The notes under the pieces are model-generated. The model was given only the letters and a program-made list of their open reading frames with translations, was not told the origin of the DNA and made no database searches. From positions 76,927,461-76,991,460 of the forward strand of contig CM050447.1 of the NCBI GenBank assembly GCA_027563935.2: a DNA stretch of 64,000 bases, in the 5' to 3' direction. Source of the stretch: Costus lasius. Its lineage: Eukaryota; Streptophyta; Magnoliopsida; Zingiberales; Costaceae. This document shows positions 22,446 to 32,882 of the stretch, piece after piece. Within the stretch, counting starts at the first letter, position 1; the number at the start of each line of letters is the position of its first letter. The position numbers and the translations under genes are program-made.

Positions 22446-24756
22446 TGTTATAACCTAAGATTAAATTTTTTTTTCTATTATTAATTTAAATGTTAAATTA
22501 TAGAATATTCAGATTTTACATTTTGGATTTTATTATGATTTTTCAGGAATTTTTTGGAATTTTAAAGATAAAAATAAGTTTTATAATAAAAAGTTAAACA
22601 CATTCGCTAGGATTCAAACCCGTGATGCATAAGTTATTTTGGTTCAGCCGAACTGCTGAGCAAAGTCACGGTTTGTTAATTAAATCGCACTCAATTTATT
22701 TATTTATGATTTGCATTAATTTCGGACGATGAGTTGAATCGTCGTCTTCCCAGATTTTTGCGGCGACTGAGTCGCCGCCGCGCTCTCGCTATTTTGAGAT
22801 GCGTCTCATGTCTATTTTAGAGGGCTTCTGCACTCACTGGCGAGAGACGAACCCTAGAGCATCTTCAAGCCGCGGCGCGCCATTAGGAGGGAGATATCGA
22901 GCTCGTACCAGTCGCTGGAATTCGAGTAGCGTCGCCTCGAGCTTCAGTCTTCCAACGCCTCCCTTGACGCAAGTTTTCTGTTCCAGGGCTACGATACAGC
23001 TTCGTAGCAAGGTTAGTTTGCTTCTGTGAAGTTTTGGTGAAGTTCTGTTTGGGTATAAATAGGTTTTGGCTATGGTTTTTTGTGTCGACGGCGGCGGCAC
23101 CACCGTTGATATCTTCAGCTGCTTCGGGTACTTCGACCATTCGTCAAAAGCTCGCCGCAGCTAGTTAGGGAGCCTCTCTTCATTGCTAGGAGAAGACTGG
23201 CGAAGTTTGGTGGCAAACAGACGCTCGACACGCTCCCAGGAGCACGTCGGTGCAAGCTACAGACGCAGGTTCGGCAGCCTTGCACAGTGGCGATCGAGCG
23301 GTGCAGGCGAGCGGTTGATTCTGATTGATTTTAGGGTTGGGTAGTTTATTTGGAAATAAACCGGCCAGCTGAGTTAAAATCGATTTGAATCAGTTCAATA
23401 GATTGAGCGGCTCAATTTCAATTTCGATCTAGTGCTTGAATTTGGATCGGTTCGACTCCAATTCGGTCGAATTTGGGTCGATTCGGGTACCCATTAGAAA
23501 ACTTATGAAATTTCCTATCCGATGGTATCCTGTGTATCTCTAGATGACTTGTATACTTTGTGTAATTTATATTTTATGTGTCGGTCTGACTTGGTTTAGG
23601 TTGAATATGATTGGTTCACTGCAATCCTGTCCGGTTCAGTGGGTTTTTTGTCCGATTCACTAGATCCAAGACTGGTTCTCTAGGTTTAATGATGTGTTCT
23701 ATCTGTTGATAGTCTTAGTTTTCAAGTTATAATATTTGTTGATAGAGTTTATGTACAAATTCATGTTATAAAGTGATTGATCCACTGATCAGCTTGCATC
23801 GTTTGATAAACAATTTTGTTGACTTTTCAAAGTTAAGAGGTGGAGATAATTTTGATTTCAGAGAGTATTCAGGAAATTAGCATTTGAGGTAGGAATCTTA
23901 CCCTACTCCTTTGTTAGTGTCAGGAACATATAGGATTTGTTGCTTATTCCTTTGATTTGATATTTGTTGCATGTATTAGAATTGATTGACACTGATTCTA
24001 TTTGATTCATCTGCTTGTTTTGTTTCTGAAATTATGTTGACCTCATTTATCTTATTCATTTGGTCATATTCTGTTTCTGTATGCATAGTTAATAAAGCTG
24101 CAATTGAGATATTTGATATGTTGATATGATGAGACAGTTGTGATTCTGTGTTGTTTAGTCGTGACATATTAACCTCTGGACTGGTGATTTATCGCTAGTG
24201 ACCTGTTTGTGTGAGATATAGTTACCGATTATATCGGGCTATATGGTTGCCAGTTAGGGTACCGCCAGTTGTCTTTGGATAATACTACGGATGCTAGGTG
24301 TTGCACAGTGGAAAAACTCTGAAAATGAGTGCGGCTCATCATTAAAATCTGTTGGCCAAGCTTAATGATTTACACGACATTCCTTGTATTACTTGTTTCT
24401 GACATATATCATTGTTCCAGTTATTGTATTATCTTGTTACACTCACCATTTTGTTGATTCTTACTTAGCATTTTTGCTAAATCCCCTAGTTTCTCTTCCA
24501 GGTACAGAGTTAGTTTCTGAAAGTGATAGAGTAGATAGCTATATGCCCGCCCCGAGTTGAGATAATCTTTTAGTTTTATTTCAGTTGATTTATTTACACC
24601 TTGGATAGTATATTTAAAGATTGTGCTATGTTAAGTTTGGATTATTTATTTAATAAGTGATATGTGATTATTATAGTTCTTTGGTTCCTATCAATATTGT
24701 CATCTCCCTATGGAACCCTCAGCTAGGGATAGTTGCCTTTCTGCCGAGGCATGACA
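22446..24756 (+). mobile_element. Solo LTR, 2,311 bp, inserted in the Athila-like element
   Basis: Begins TGTTATAACC and ends GGCATGACA, with TTCAC on both sides. No PBS, gag or pol lies inside, so it is a solo LTR. The TGTTA..TGACA ends and the long leader-like GC-rich centre (22740-23330, with several short domain-free ORFs) resemble gypsy chromovirus LTRs, but the family is inferred. Removing it restores continuous sequence (GAGACG-TTCAC-ATTCATACCC) of the host element. Confidence 0.9.
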
Positions 24757-24930
24757 TTCACATTCATACCCATGCATCCATGCACGACCGTGAATAGCTC
24801 CTCATGCTTTTTTGACTAAGCACTGAGCCTTTCACGGGCTGGGCCATGCATTCACGCATGACTGTGATGGACATGTGCACTTTGCGCCGAGACGTGCATG
24901 GGCATGCCCGTGTGATGTGGTGGGCAAACA
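24757..24930 (+). repeat. CACGGCCGTG-type tract (first block) in the Athila-like 3' region
   Basis: Phrases such as CATGCACGACCGTGAA, TCACGGGCTGGGCCATGCAT and GGGCATGCCCGTG recur. The segment GACATGTGCACTTTGCGCCG (24871-24890) is repeated exactly at about 26788-26807, marking the two edges of an insert or an old duplication. Confidence 0.7.
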
Positions 24931-25220
24931 CATGATTAGAATTTTTATATTTTGTTGAAGAAAGATCAACCAAAGTCAATTAGCAACTAGAAATTCATGA
25001 CTGTAGAAAATTATCATTTAGGAATAGTAGCCATGTATGAGAATAGGCTCCAATGATCTATAATGAAAACTGATAATGCCAATTGGTAGAATGAAGCTTG
25101 TTCTTTTCAAGCGTATAAAATAAATGAAGTGTCATTCTCAGTCAGTCAAATAGGACATCTCCAAGAAAATAGTTAATCAGATCAGCAAAGAAAATCAACG
25201 CAGAAATTTTATCAAACAGC

Positions 25221-25339
25221 TTAATTTGCTTGGATGCGTAGGTTGATCTGTTGACGCTCAGTCGAAACCAAGTCATCCAGGATGAAGATCAAGACATGTT
25301 CTTCCAAGTTGTACAGAGCTTCAGGTGTTTCAGTGGCCC
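25221..25339 (-). pseudogene. Possible captured terminal exon
   Basis: After a GTGCTAG acceptor-like site the minus strand reads ATETPEALYNLEEHV, then LDDLVSTERQQINLRIQAN and a stop, 119 bases in all. The composition looks like a real protein end rather than random sequence, but I do not recognise it. A GC-rich 5'UTR-like region lies on the upstream side, as if two pieces of one gene had been moved together. No matching donor exon was found. Confidence 0.25.
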
Positions 25340-26214
25340 CTAGCACATTAATTACTTGCATTAAAAATGCTAATCAAGTTAAAACCAGGTAAAGAAACAA
25401 ACAGTAACAGATGGGAACAGCGGGGAGTCGGGGCACGAGCTATCGACGATGGAGGCTGTAGAGGCATGGGGATGAGTGGCCGAGGCTGCAGAGATGTATT
25501 CCGGTGGGTCAGCGGCCGGCCGTGACGCCTGGGTGCTAGGAGGCGGGCGGCGCTAACGCAGGCCTGTTTTTGGCGAAGATAGGGGATGACGCGCGAGGAT
25601 GTAGAGGTTGCCGGAGATCATCGGAGATGGAAAAATCTCCCGACCTGCTACAACTGGAAGTTCCCCTGACCAAGCCGAACTGGTGGCCGAAGTTTGGGAT
25701 CGATCGGTGACTGATCGGAGGAGATCGACGGTGATCAGTGGAGAAGGGCGGAAACAGGGGCGGAAAGCTAAGGCGTCACCGGAAATCTTCCGATTCCGGC
25801 GATTCAGACGTCGGATGGGGCGATCCCTCCGGTTGTGGGTTCGACTAGAGGTATAGAAGGCGTGGCTAAAATTTGAGGCGATCCGTCAGTCGGATCGTCG
25901 CTGGCGGCGAGGCGAACGGAGAGTCCAAGACTGGACTCGGCTGGAAGCTGGGTGTGGAATGCGACAGCGGCGGAAGGTTGTTTAAGCGTGGCAGTGGTGG
26001 AAGATGGATGGCGTGGCGATGAGAAGGATGCAGTATGGTAGAGCTTCCAAGTCCATGGAAGATTAGAGGAGAAGATAGTGAAGAAGTTCCAAATCCATGG
26101 AACCTTCAGCTACCAGAGGAAGAGAGACATCCGATAGAAGAGGAAGAAAAACTATTTCCGTTTCATTTCAATAAAATTGTTCAAAAGTGTAGTCTTACAT
26201 GAGGGGATTACAAG

Positions 26215-26222
26215 CTTTTATA
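26215..26222 (-). promoter_or_regulatory. TATA box of the unclassified minus-strand insert
   Basis: Minus-strand TATAAAAG in ACAATATAAAAGCTTG, followed by sequence typical of an LTR R/U5 region (a long pyrimidine-rich leader). Confidence 0.4.
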
Positions 26223-26759
26223 TTGTCTCTTTCTCCCTACCGTTGGCTGCAAATCTCCAACGTTACTTTCCTATTTGAGTGGCTGCACTTTTCCTCTTCC
26301 TCCAAGCAAGCTGCAATCTTTTTCTCCTTCAAGCAGCAACCTGCTATTCGCCGGCTTTGTTTGGCTCGTGTTGTAAGCTTTAACGGGCATGTCCTATGAT
26401 GTTTGTTGGAGAAGATTTTGACTCTCAAAATTTGCCACTTGGAAGCTGGGATTTCCGTTGAGAAATCTTGGGCCGGTTTTGTGAGCTGGGTAATCTTTGG
26501 GCTGATACTTGGGCTTGGTTTGGTTCCTTGTTTGAACTGGAAATTGGGTTTCAAGATTTGATCATGATGTTCATCCAAATAGTGAGACCTCGTATTGATG
26601 ACAAAACAATAAGGATTAGTGCCTCATTAAAATTAGGATTGCATTTTAAAAATCAAAATTTAGACATAAACATTGACTAAGTCTATGTTCAATCAAGGTT
26701 TACAATAATTATGCAAAATTTGACAAAGTCAAAATTAAGTCAAATATTTTGTGAAAATG

Positions 26760-26940
26760 CTCCCGCATCACCGTGCATTGGTTCACGGCCATGATGGACA
26801 TGTGCACTTTGCGCCGAGATGTGCACAGGTGTGCCCGTGCATTGGTTCACGGCTGTGATGGGTTAGTGAAGTCTGGAAATTTCTACACCGAAGTTTTCAT
26901 GGGTTAGGCCATGAACACGTGCACGGCCGTGTATGCCTCT
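26760..26940 (+). repeat. CACGGCCGTG-type tract (second block)
   Basis: Contains CCGTGCATTGGTTCACGGC twice and GTGCCCGTGCATTGGTTCAC, plus GGCCATGAACACGTGCACGG. It continues the tract at 24757-24930 and leads into a CTTTATAGCCC..AACCCTAG leader-like segment. Confidence 0.7.
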
Positions 26941-27239
26941 ATTATAAAGTCAGGCGTTGTGCCCGCCCCCTTTATAGCCCGTGCAAAACCCTAGTTGCGT
27001 CGCGACCTCTCCGATCTACCTCCTCTGGTGCTCGATCGACCTCCGGCCTCTCTCTTTTGCCTCTTTGAACCTCAGTGACCTTTCCTCACTGTCCTCCGGA
27101 GCCGATTAGGGCTTCTTGATGTGCTGTCGCCCCTCATGCAATTCCAGCCACCGCCTGCAGATCTGTCGCTGCCAACATCTCTAAGGACACCTCCGATCTA
27201 TCTCCTCCTTCCCATTAGCTCTCAGCCACCAGCATAGCC

Positions 27240-28450
27240 CCACACAAGCAAGCAACCTCCAAGCGCCATGTTTCCTTTTCTGGCACTATTGCTAAACGTC
27301 AAGCACCTGCTGCGCCACCTACACCTTATGGTATTCTCTGCCGTCACCGGGAACAGATGGCCAAGCTAAATGCACTAATGCACCAGCAGGTGATCACAAC
27401 CCGATATCTTGATCATGCAACACTCAACACGTTGGGTTTTCACAACGACGTCCAGTGGCTATTTCAGCGTGTGGGTTGGGACTAATTCTTCACCATCTCC
27501 TACTCGACGTACATCCCTATAGTGTTGGAGTTCTTATATTCTATGGAATTTCACGCCAACATCCACATAGACGACGATGATGGGAGCCTCTCTTTTCGGC
27601 TCAACAACACTAAGTTTGTGCTTACTCTCTCCGAGCTGAACTAGATTTATGGATTTCTCACGGATGGGATGCAATTGACCGTGAGGGAATTTGACGCAAA
27701 TACTTTCTGGGGGCTTATCACTAGTGCTCAGCCCTTTGATACCAGGACTACCAAAGCCACATTCCTTGGCAACTCAGTTCTCAAGTATGTGCATCGAGTC
27801 CTTGCACATACTATTTTTGGCCGAAGGGAGTCCGATGGTCTTGTGCAGTTTTCTAAGTTGTTATTCCTCTAGGTGATGCTGCATGAGGTTCGCCTCAACA
27901 TGGCCTTCTTCTTTGCCAAGCAGCTCTAGAAGGTCTCTCGGGCGCCAAAGGGTGTCATTGCTCTCGGGGGACTTCTCACCCCACTTTCTCTTTTGGTAGG
28001 GATTCAGCCCTATTAGATGGAGCAAGCCTGAGGCAACTCCCACCTTGACCTTGATTCCTGCATCTCGATACGGATGACCATCAAGGAGGGAGAGCTCTAT
28101 ATTCTGCTCTTCCCCGGGAGCGATATCAAGTTGCCACTACCGAATCCTGCATGCACCACAGTCCACAAGCAATGGAACTAGAGGGTCGAAGCTGTTGAGG
28201 ATCATGATGTTCCTCGTGAGACTGCTCCACCACCCCCTTTTCAGTGACCTACCACCTAGTTGGACCGCATGGAGACGATGATCAGGTTTATGTGAGACGC
28301 TCAACATGACACCCAGATTTCAGTGGCTGATGGGCTTTCACAGCTTCGCAACCTTGAATCTGAAGTGGAACGCCAAGGACGGGTCTAGTCTTTCATCTGG
28401 GAGTCTGTACATGAGCTTCAGTAGAGGCTTCGTCGGTGATGGGGATGAGC
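27240..28450 (+). pseudogene. Athila ORF1 / putative plant transposon protein, broken
   Basis: The frame reads YGILCRHREQMAKLN, then RYLDHATLNTLGFHNDVQW, GW..FFTISYSTYIPIVLEF, DGSLSFRLNNTKFVLTLSEL and IYGFLTDGMQL. A C-terminal helix (QLRNLESEVERQGR) follows. This is the pattern of the Athila ORF-1 protein family (structural or transposon protein of unknown role). At least six in-frame stops are present, for example at the ends of GWD, LSELN and FSKLLFL. It lies on the same strand as the gag/protease at 20751-21846 and belongs to the same element. Confidence 0.7.
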
Positions 28451-28559
28451 AGTATCGGTTTCACCATTACTTGGTTAGCTTTTACAATTCTAGTAGTTTT
28501 TATTCTGTTCTTAGTAGTATCGTAGTTAGTCTATTTCTCTTTTCATGCATTGCTTTATC

Positions 28560-28880
28560 TTTGTATTGTAGTTAGTTTATTCCAACACCATCGGTGTCTT
28601 GCCCACCCCTTATTTATGCTATCTATTTATCCTTGAAATTACATTGTTCTATGAGTACTTGAATGATTGGGATGAGAATCTTGACTGTTTTTAGAAGTCT
28701 GATTTGGTTATAGTTTACACACGTGACTTTTTGTTTAATGCAGTGGAAAGATTTAATTAACTTAATTCATTATTTTTGTGATCCTAGAGAGTATGCTTGT
28801 TGTTTTATCTTGACCCTGATAGGCATCTCATGTGCAATGATTACTTGTATCTTGACATCATAATTCCATTCTTATTATAT
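28560..28880 (+). other. AT-rich 3' untranslated part of the Athila-like element
   Basis: No ORF or repeat. The position between ORF1 and the repeat block fits the long 3' non-coding region of Athila elements. Confidence 0.4.
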
Positions 28881-28904
28881 ATCTTGTCATGGGAATCAAA
28901 AATA

Positions 28905-29150
28905 ATAACAGTGGTACCGAAGTGTTATTGTACCTAGTACTTTCACTTGGCACTATTCTTAGCATTCAAATAAATAAAAAGAGAAGAGAGTGACAGTGGT
29001 ACCTAAGCAAATCATGTCCTTCAAGCTTGGCACTGTCCCCTATCTAGTAATAATAGCAGTGGTACCGAAGCTATGGTGTTCCTATTTATTCATCTAGCTT
29101 GGCACTGTTTTGAGTTTAAAAAAAAAGGGGGCACCACATAGGCACTATGT
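28905..29150 (+). repeat. Three hairpin-like repeats (CAGTGGTACCGAAG .. CTTGGCACTG)
   Basis: Copies begin near 28909, 29002 and 29051. Each starts with AGTGGTACC and ends with CTTGGCACTNT, and the two ends are partly complementary, so each unit could fold into a stem. A fourth degenerate unit contains GGCACCACATAGGCACTATGTGGCACC, itself an inverted repeat (29130-29155). The block lies in the 3' non-coding part of the Athila-like element. Confidence 0.65.
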
Positions 29151-29427
29151 GGCACCGATGTTATTTTCTCATGACTTGATGTACAACCACTTGTTTTATG
29201 AATGCTTGATCTAAGATATTGTATGTGTGAGATGTGCTATAAAGGTTTTGGTATTGTCAACTTTGCATACTCCAATGGATTGTATTAGTAATATTTGATT
29301 TAATTTGCTTTTAATACTACATTATAACTTGAGACTTGTTGTTGACCAAATTATAACCTTGCTAAACTTATTTAGTTGATTGAGATTCCTTATTTCATTT
29401 CATCACTATGTTCTAAACAATTCAATT

Positions 29428-29457
29428 GCTTGAGGACAAACAAACTTCTATGCCCGA
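29428..29457 (+). other. Athila terminal motif GCTTGAGGACAA
   Basis: ATTGCTTGAGGACAAACAA matches the conserved phrase that precedes the polypurine tract of Athila-type elements (GCTTGAGGACAAGCAA). Across the LTR at 29458-30984 the sequence would continue GGCCTTAAGCAAGGAGGGAT, which looks like the expected purine-rich tract. Confidence 0.55.
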
Positions 29458-30984
29458 TGTATTTTAATATCATGCATATATATATTACATTGTGGCTTAA
29501 TTTTATTATTATTTTAGAGTAGAATCATAGTTTTGTGTAATTTATTTGCTTAAATACTTCATATTCTTTAGAATCTTCACTTTTCCCTAGTTTTATTGAA
29601 ATGTAAGCATTTTCGTCCAAAATTAGTGGAATTTCAAAGATTTGAAGATATGGAACGACTCCTCATGATGAGATGAAGGTAGATGTCAATTTTCAGATCA
29701 AATGGAGCTTTCTATAGTCTTCATGGGCATAGCCATGCATCTATGCACGACCGTGTATGATCCTGCATTTCCAGACTTCACCGACGTCTTCACAAGCATG
29801 CCAATGCATCCATGCACGGCCGTGAAGATGTTGGCCCAACTTCTCAAATTTTGACAAGAAGTTCATGGGCACACCCGTGAATGCATTCATGACCGTGAAG
29901 AGTTCGCAATCCAGAAACAAAGTTCACCAAGATCTTCACGGGCATGGCCGTGCATCCGTGCACAGCCGTGAAAGCTTCCACAGTTCGCGATACTCGTTTG
30001 GTTTTTCACCCGATTCTTGCTATTCTTGGAGCCGAATTTGGGAAAACTTTGTGCAAACCTTTCTAACTTACCCACGAACACTTTGGGACAGGAATCAAGC
30101 CGTTTTGTGAATGGAATCAAGAGAACGAAGCGAAAAGGCGACAACTAGGGTTTTGGGTAAAAATCCTGACGGCGAGGCTGTTGTGGCGCGATTTCTTCCC
30201 CATTTTGACACTGAAGATCGTGCTCCACCCTCTCCTGTTATAGATCTAACCTTCCTTCTAGTTTGATTCAATTTTTCTTTAGATATATGATGTATTCTAC
30301 GATAAAAGTTGTAGCATAACTTATTTTCAGGGTTTGGGGGTAGCCCACTGTAAGGATGTTGATTAATAATGCTTAATTAATACATTGCTTGAGTTTATTG
30401 TTGTTCTTATTTAATCTTGATTGCATCTATTTTATATTATTGCACTGGCCATGCTTTCGTATGTTTTAGACGTTGTGGGAAGTACTGAGAGGTGAACCAC
30501 AACGTCAGAACCCTTAGGATTGGACTTGTAATTTTGATCACGAAAGTAGGTCAAAATTACTCGATGAGTTAATAATTCTTCACGGAACCCATTAGATTTG
30601 CTTAACCTAGTAAGCCATGAGAGTAAGAGACTTGGGTTAAGTTAGATACCGGATCGTGGCCTGAGAGGGATCAATCTGTACCCTAGGAATAATTTACTTA
30701 AGAGCATAGAATAAACGAATTAAAACACTTAGCATCATCTTTCCATTATCATTCATTGTGGTGAAATCTAAAACCCTAATTTTCTCTCAAGATATTTCAT
30801 GTCCTTATTTGCTCCTGATTTGTAATATTTTACTTACTTGCATTAGGACATTAGCAATTCCCATCATTATTTGATCACTAAGCTATCAATAGATTGATTA
30901 GTTAGTACTTCAGCCCCTAGTCCCTATGGGATTGATACTTTTTATTACGTGATAGAACCGTGCACTTGCGGGATCCTATCATCA
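29458..30984 (+). mobile_element. Athila-like LTR, 1,527 bp, probably solo
   Basis: The segment starts TGTATTTTAA and ends CTTGCGGGATCCTATCATCA. It is flanked on both sides by the 7-bp word TGCCCGA (29451-29457 and 30985-30991). Its last 150 bp (GTCCCTATGGGATTGATACT, CCGTGCACTTGCGG) are homologous to the minus-strand LTR at 31335-32882. It has a CACGGCCGTG-type tract at 29720-29970. A 7-bp duplication is unusual, since LTR elements normally make 4-6 bp, so one flank may match partly by chance. Alternatively it is the 3' LTR of the plus-strand Athila element. Confidence 0.65.
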
Positions 30985-31310
30985 TGCCCGAAGGATGGCC
31001 TTAAGCAAGGAGGGATATTTGATTGATAATCAGTAGAATAGTGATTGTAACATCCACAATCCTCATACAAAACTGAATTCATCGTTGCATGATTGAATCG
31101 AGCTTCTATAGAATCATGCACAAAAACCAAGTGAGATTAAAGCAGAGATAACATAAAATTTTTAATTAATACCAAAGAAATAAAAATTTTAAAAAATAAA
31201 GTATTTACAAAAATTAAAATTATATAAAAAAAACACAAAGAAAAGAAAACAAAAATGCAGTAAAATATCTAGTCTAGCAATCCTTCGATTGAGTTAATTG
31301 GCGAAATTAG
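30985..31310 (-). pseudogene. Leader and start of gag of a minus-strand Athila-like element
   Basis: Downstream of the PBS on the minus strand comes an AT-rich leader of about 180 bp, then a short frame containing SIEARFNHATMNSV, DCGCYNHYSTDYQSNIPP and CLRPSFGHDD, which looks like the start of an Athila/Tat gag. It ends at the LTR at 30984. An alternative reading on the plus strand makes the same bases the polypurine end of the other Athila element. The two readings cannot be separated by eye. Confidence 0.4.
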
Positions 31311-31328
31311 TCCCCGACAACGGCACCA
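31311..31328 (-). other. Primer-binding site of the minus-strand Athila-like element
   Basis: Minus-strand TGGTGCCGTTGTCGGGGA differs at two bases from TGGCGCCGTTGCCGGGGA, the usual plant gypsy (Athila/Tat) primer site. It lies 6 bp from the LTR end at 31335. Confidence 0.88.
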
Positions 31329-31334
31329 AAAACT

Positions 31335-32882
31335 TGATGTGTCCGCAAGTGCACGGATACATCGAAATAATAAAAATATCGATCCCACAGAGACCAATGG
31401 CCAAATACCAACTTATCTTAGAATCGCTAGCTAAATGAATCAGGAAAAGGTTGAATCTAATCTTAACTAACTTGCAAAAAAAAGTAAAACACAATTGGGT
31501 TATAATCAAATTATGGAAATTCAGGACTTCGAGTTCACCACACTATGTTTCATGACCTTTTCTAATTAAAAATATCTTAAGAAGGATTTACTATGCCGAA
31601 GGGGATTTATCCACATCCACAGATTGCCCCCTCTCAGTAGTATAATCAGGTGTCTATCTGAATTAATCCCCTACTCTCATGGTTATTAACTCGAGATAGA
31701 CCCAATGAGTTCTTGACAAATCTATAAAATCCCTCAAGCCAATTTGAACTACTCTTGTGATCAAATTAACTTATCCAAAAACTATAGATCCGACGTCGCA
31801 ATTCACCTCTCAATACTTCTTGTGACGTCTCTAACATGCAAATTTTGGCTAGTAATCAACATGTAAATAAACACAACAATAATTGAATCTAACACAAGTA
31901 AATTACTTCAGAAGATGAAAATCAATAATTAAGTCATAATACAAAGAGGGCTATGCCCTAGTCCTAAAGAAGAAGTTACACTAGCATGGTGTTCATGTTC
32001 ACGTTGTAAAAATCCATATTTTGATTACAAATTTGATAAAATAATAATAGAGACGACAAGGAGGATGAAGTGTGAGGCTCCTCGTGAAGGTCAACGCTAA
32101 TCAGCCGAAAAAATAGAGTTTTTCTGGTGAAGAAACACCTTCTCCCATTAGTTGCCCTTGATTTCTCCTTTTGTTGATTTCGCCTTAAATCCTTGCCAAA
32201 AGCCCCCAATAATCACTCCGTTGGTAGCTTATATAGTTCTCCGTCACCTAATTAGGTTTTTCGCAAAATTTGGCACGAAAATAAGCTAACTTTGGCAAGA
32301 AACCAAGTCAATCTCGAAACTGGCGGATAGAAATGGCAGGGATTATAATTACAGCCTGGCCGTATTTCTTTCTGTCTTCTAGAAATAAAACTTGGAAGAA
32401 TTACGGCCGTGAATGATCATGGGCAGGCCATATTTCTTTTTGTGGATTTTCTTCAACAAATCACAGCTGTGATTTTCTTCACGGGCAAGCCGTAATTCTT
32501 TCTGTGGATTTCTGGTATTTTGTACTGAGTAAATTACGGCCGTGATAAATATCACAGGCAGGCCATATTTCTTTCTTTGTTCTTCCAGAAAATACGAGTG
32601 TGATATAAATTACGGGCAGGCTGTATTTTTCAAATAAGCTTTGATTTGCACGAATTTTGATGGGTAGCTTCGTATTGACTTGTAGAATTCATCTGTGCAC
32701 TTGGATTATTCAAAATCTATCAAAATTTGGTCATTTTCACCTGAAACATAACAAAAGCGAAGAGAGATGAAGATTCCAAACAAACAAAAGTATTTAAATC
32801 AAAATGAGTAAAAACATGATAGAAAAGAGAGATATTTTGCATTAAAAGCATACTAAAAATACTATATAAATGCATGTCATCA
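31335..32882 (-). repeat. 5' LTR of the minus-strand Athila-like element (1,548 bp)
   Basis: On the plus strand it begins TGATGTGTCCGCAAGTGCAC next to the PBS and ends ATGCATGTCATCA, giving TGATG inverted ends. The length equals that of the plus-strand LTR at 29458-30984 and the end sequences are homologous, so the families are related. It holds about four 85-90 bp units with ATTACGGCCGTGA and CACGGGCA.GCCGTAATT (32330-32640). Confidence 0.8.
32330..32640 (-). repeat. Four 85-90 bp repeats with TTACGGCCGTGA / GGGCAGGCCGTAATT words
   Basis: The units repeat TTACGGCCGTGA, then AT(C)ACGGGCA(G/A)GCCGTA(A/T)TTTCTTTCTGTGGA, and TCTTCTAGAA-like spacers. They have the same logic as the arrays at 10129-10630 but different spacers and a different host LTR family. 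Confidence 0.7.

Larger units (their letters stand above)
24931..26759 (-). mobile_element. Unclassified insert, LTR-like on the minus strand
   Basis: The segment lies between two related CACGG tracts. On the minus strand it has a TATA box (AATATAAAAGC, plus about 26213-26223), a pyrimidine-rich downstream region, a GC-rich centre (25,420-26,000) and one exon-like frame. No gag or pol was seen. It may be a minus-strand LTR or a gene fragment carried by a transposon. Boundaries are approximate and no TSD was identified. Confidence 0.35.

Noticed and set aside
22600..22680. tRNA-like B-box (GGATTCAAACCCGTGATG)
   Set aside because: No A-box or cloverleaf can be drawn, and it lies inside the solo LTR.
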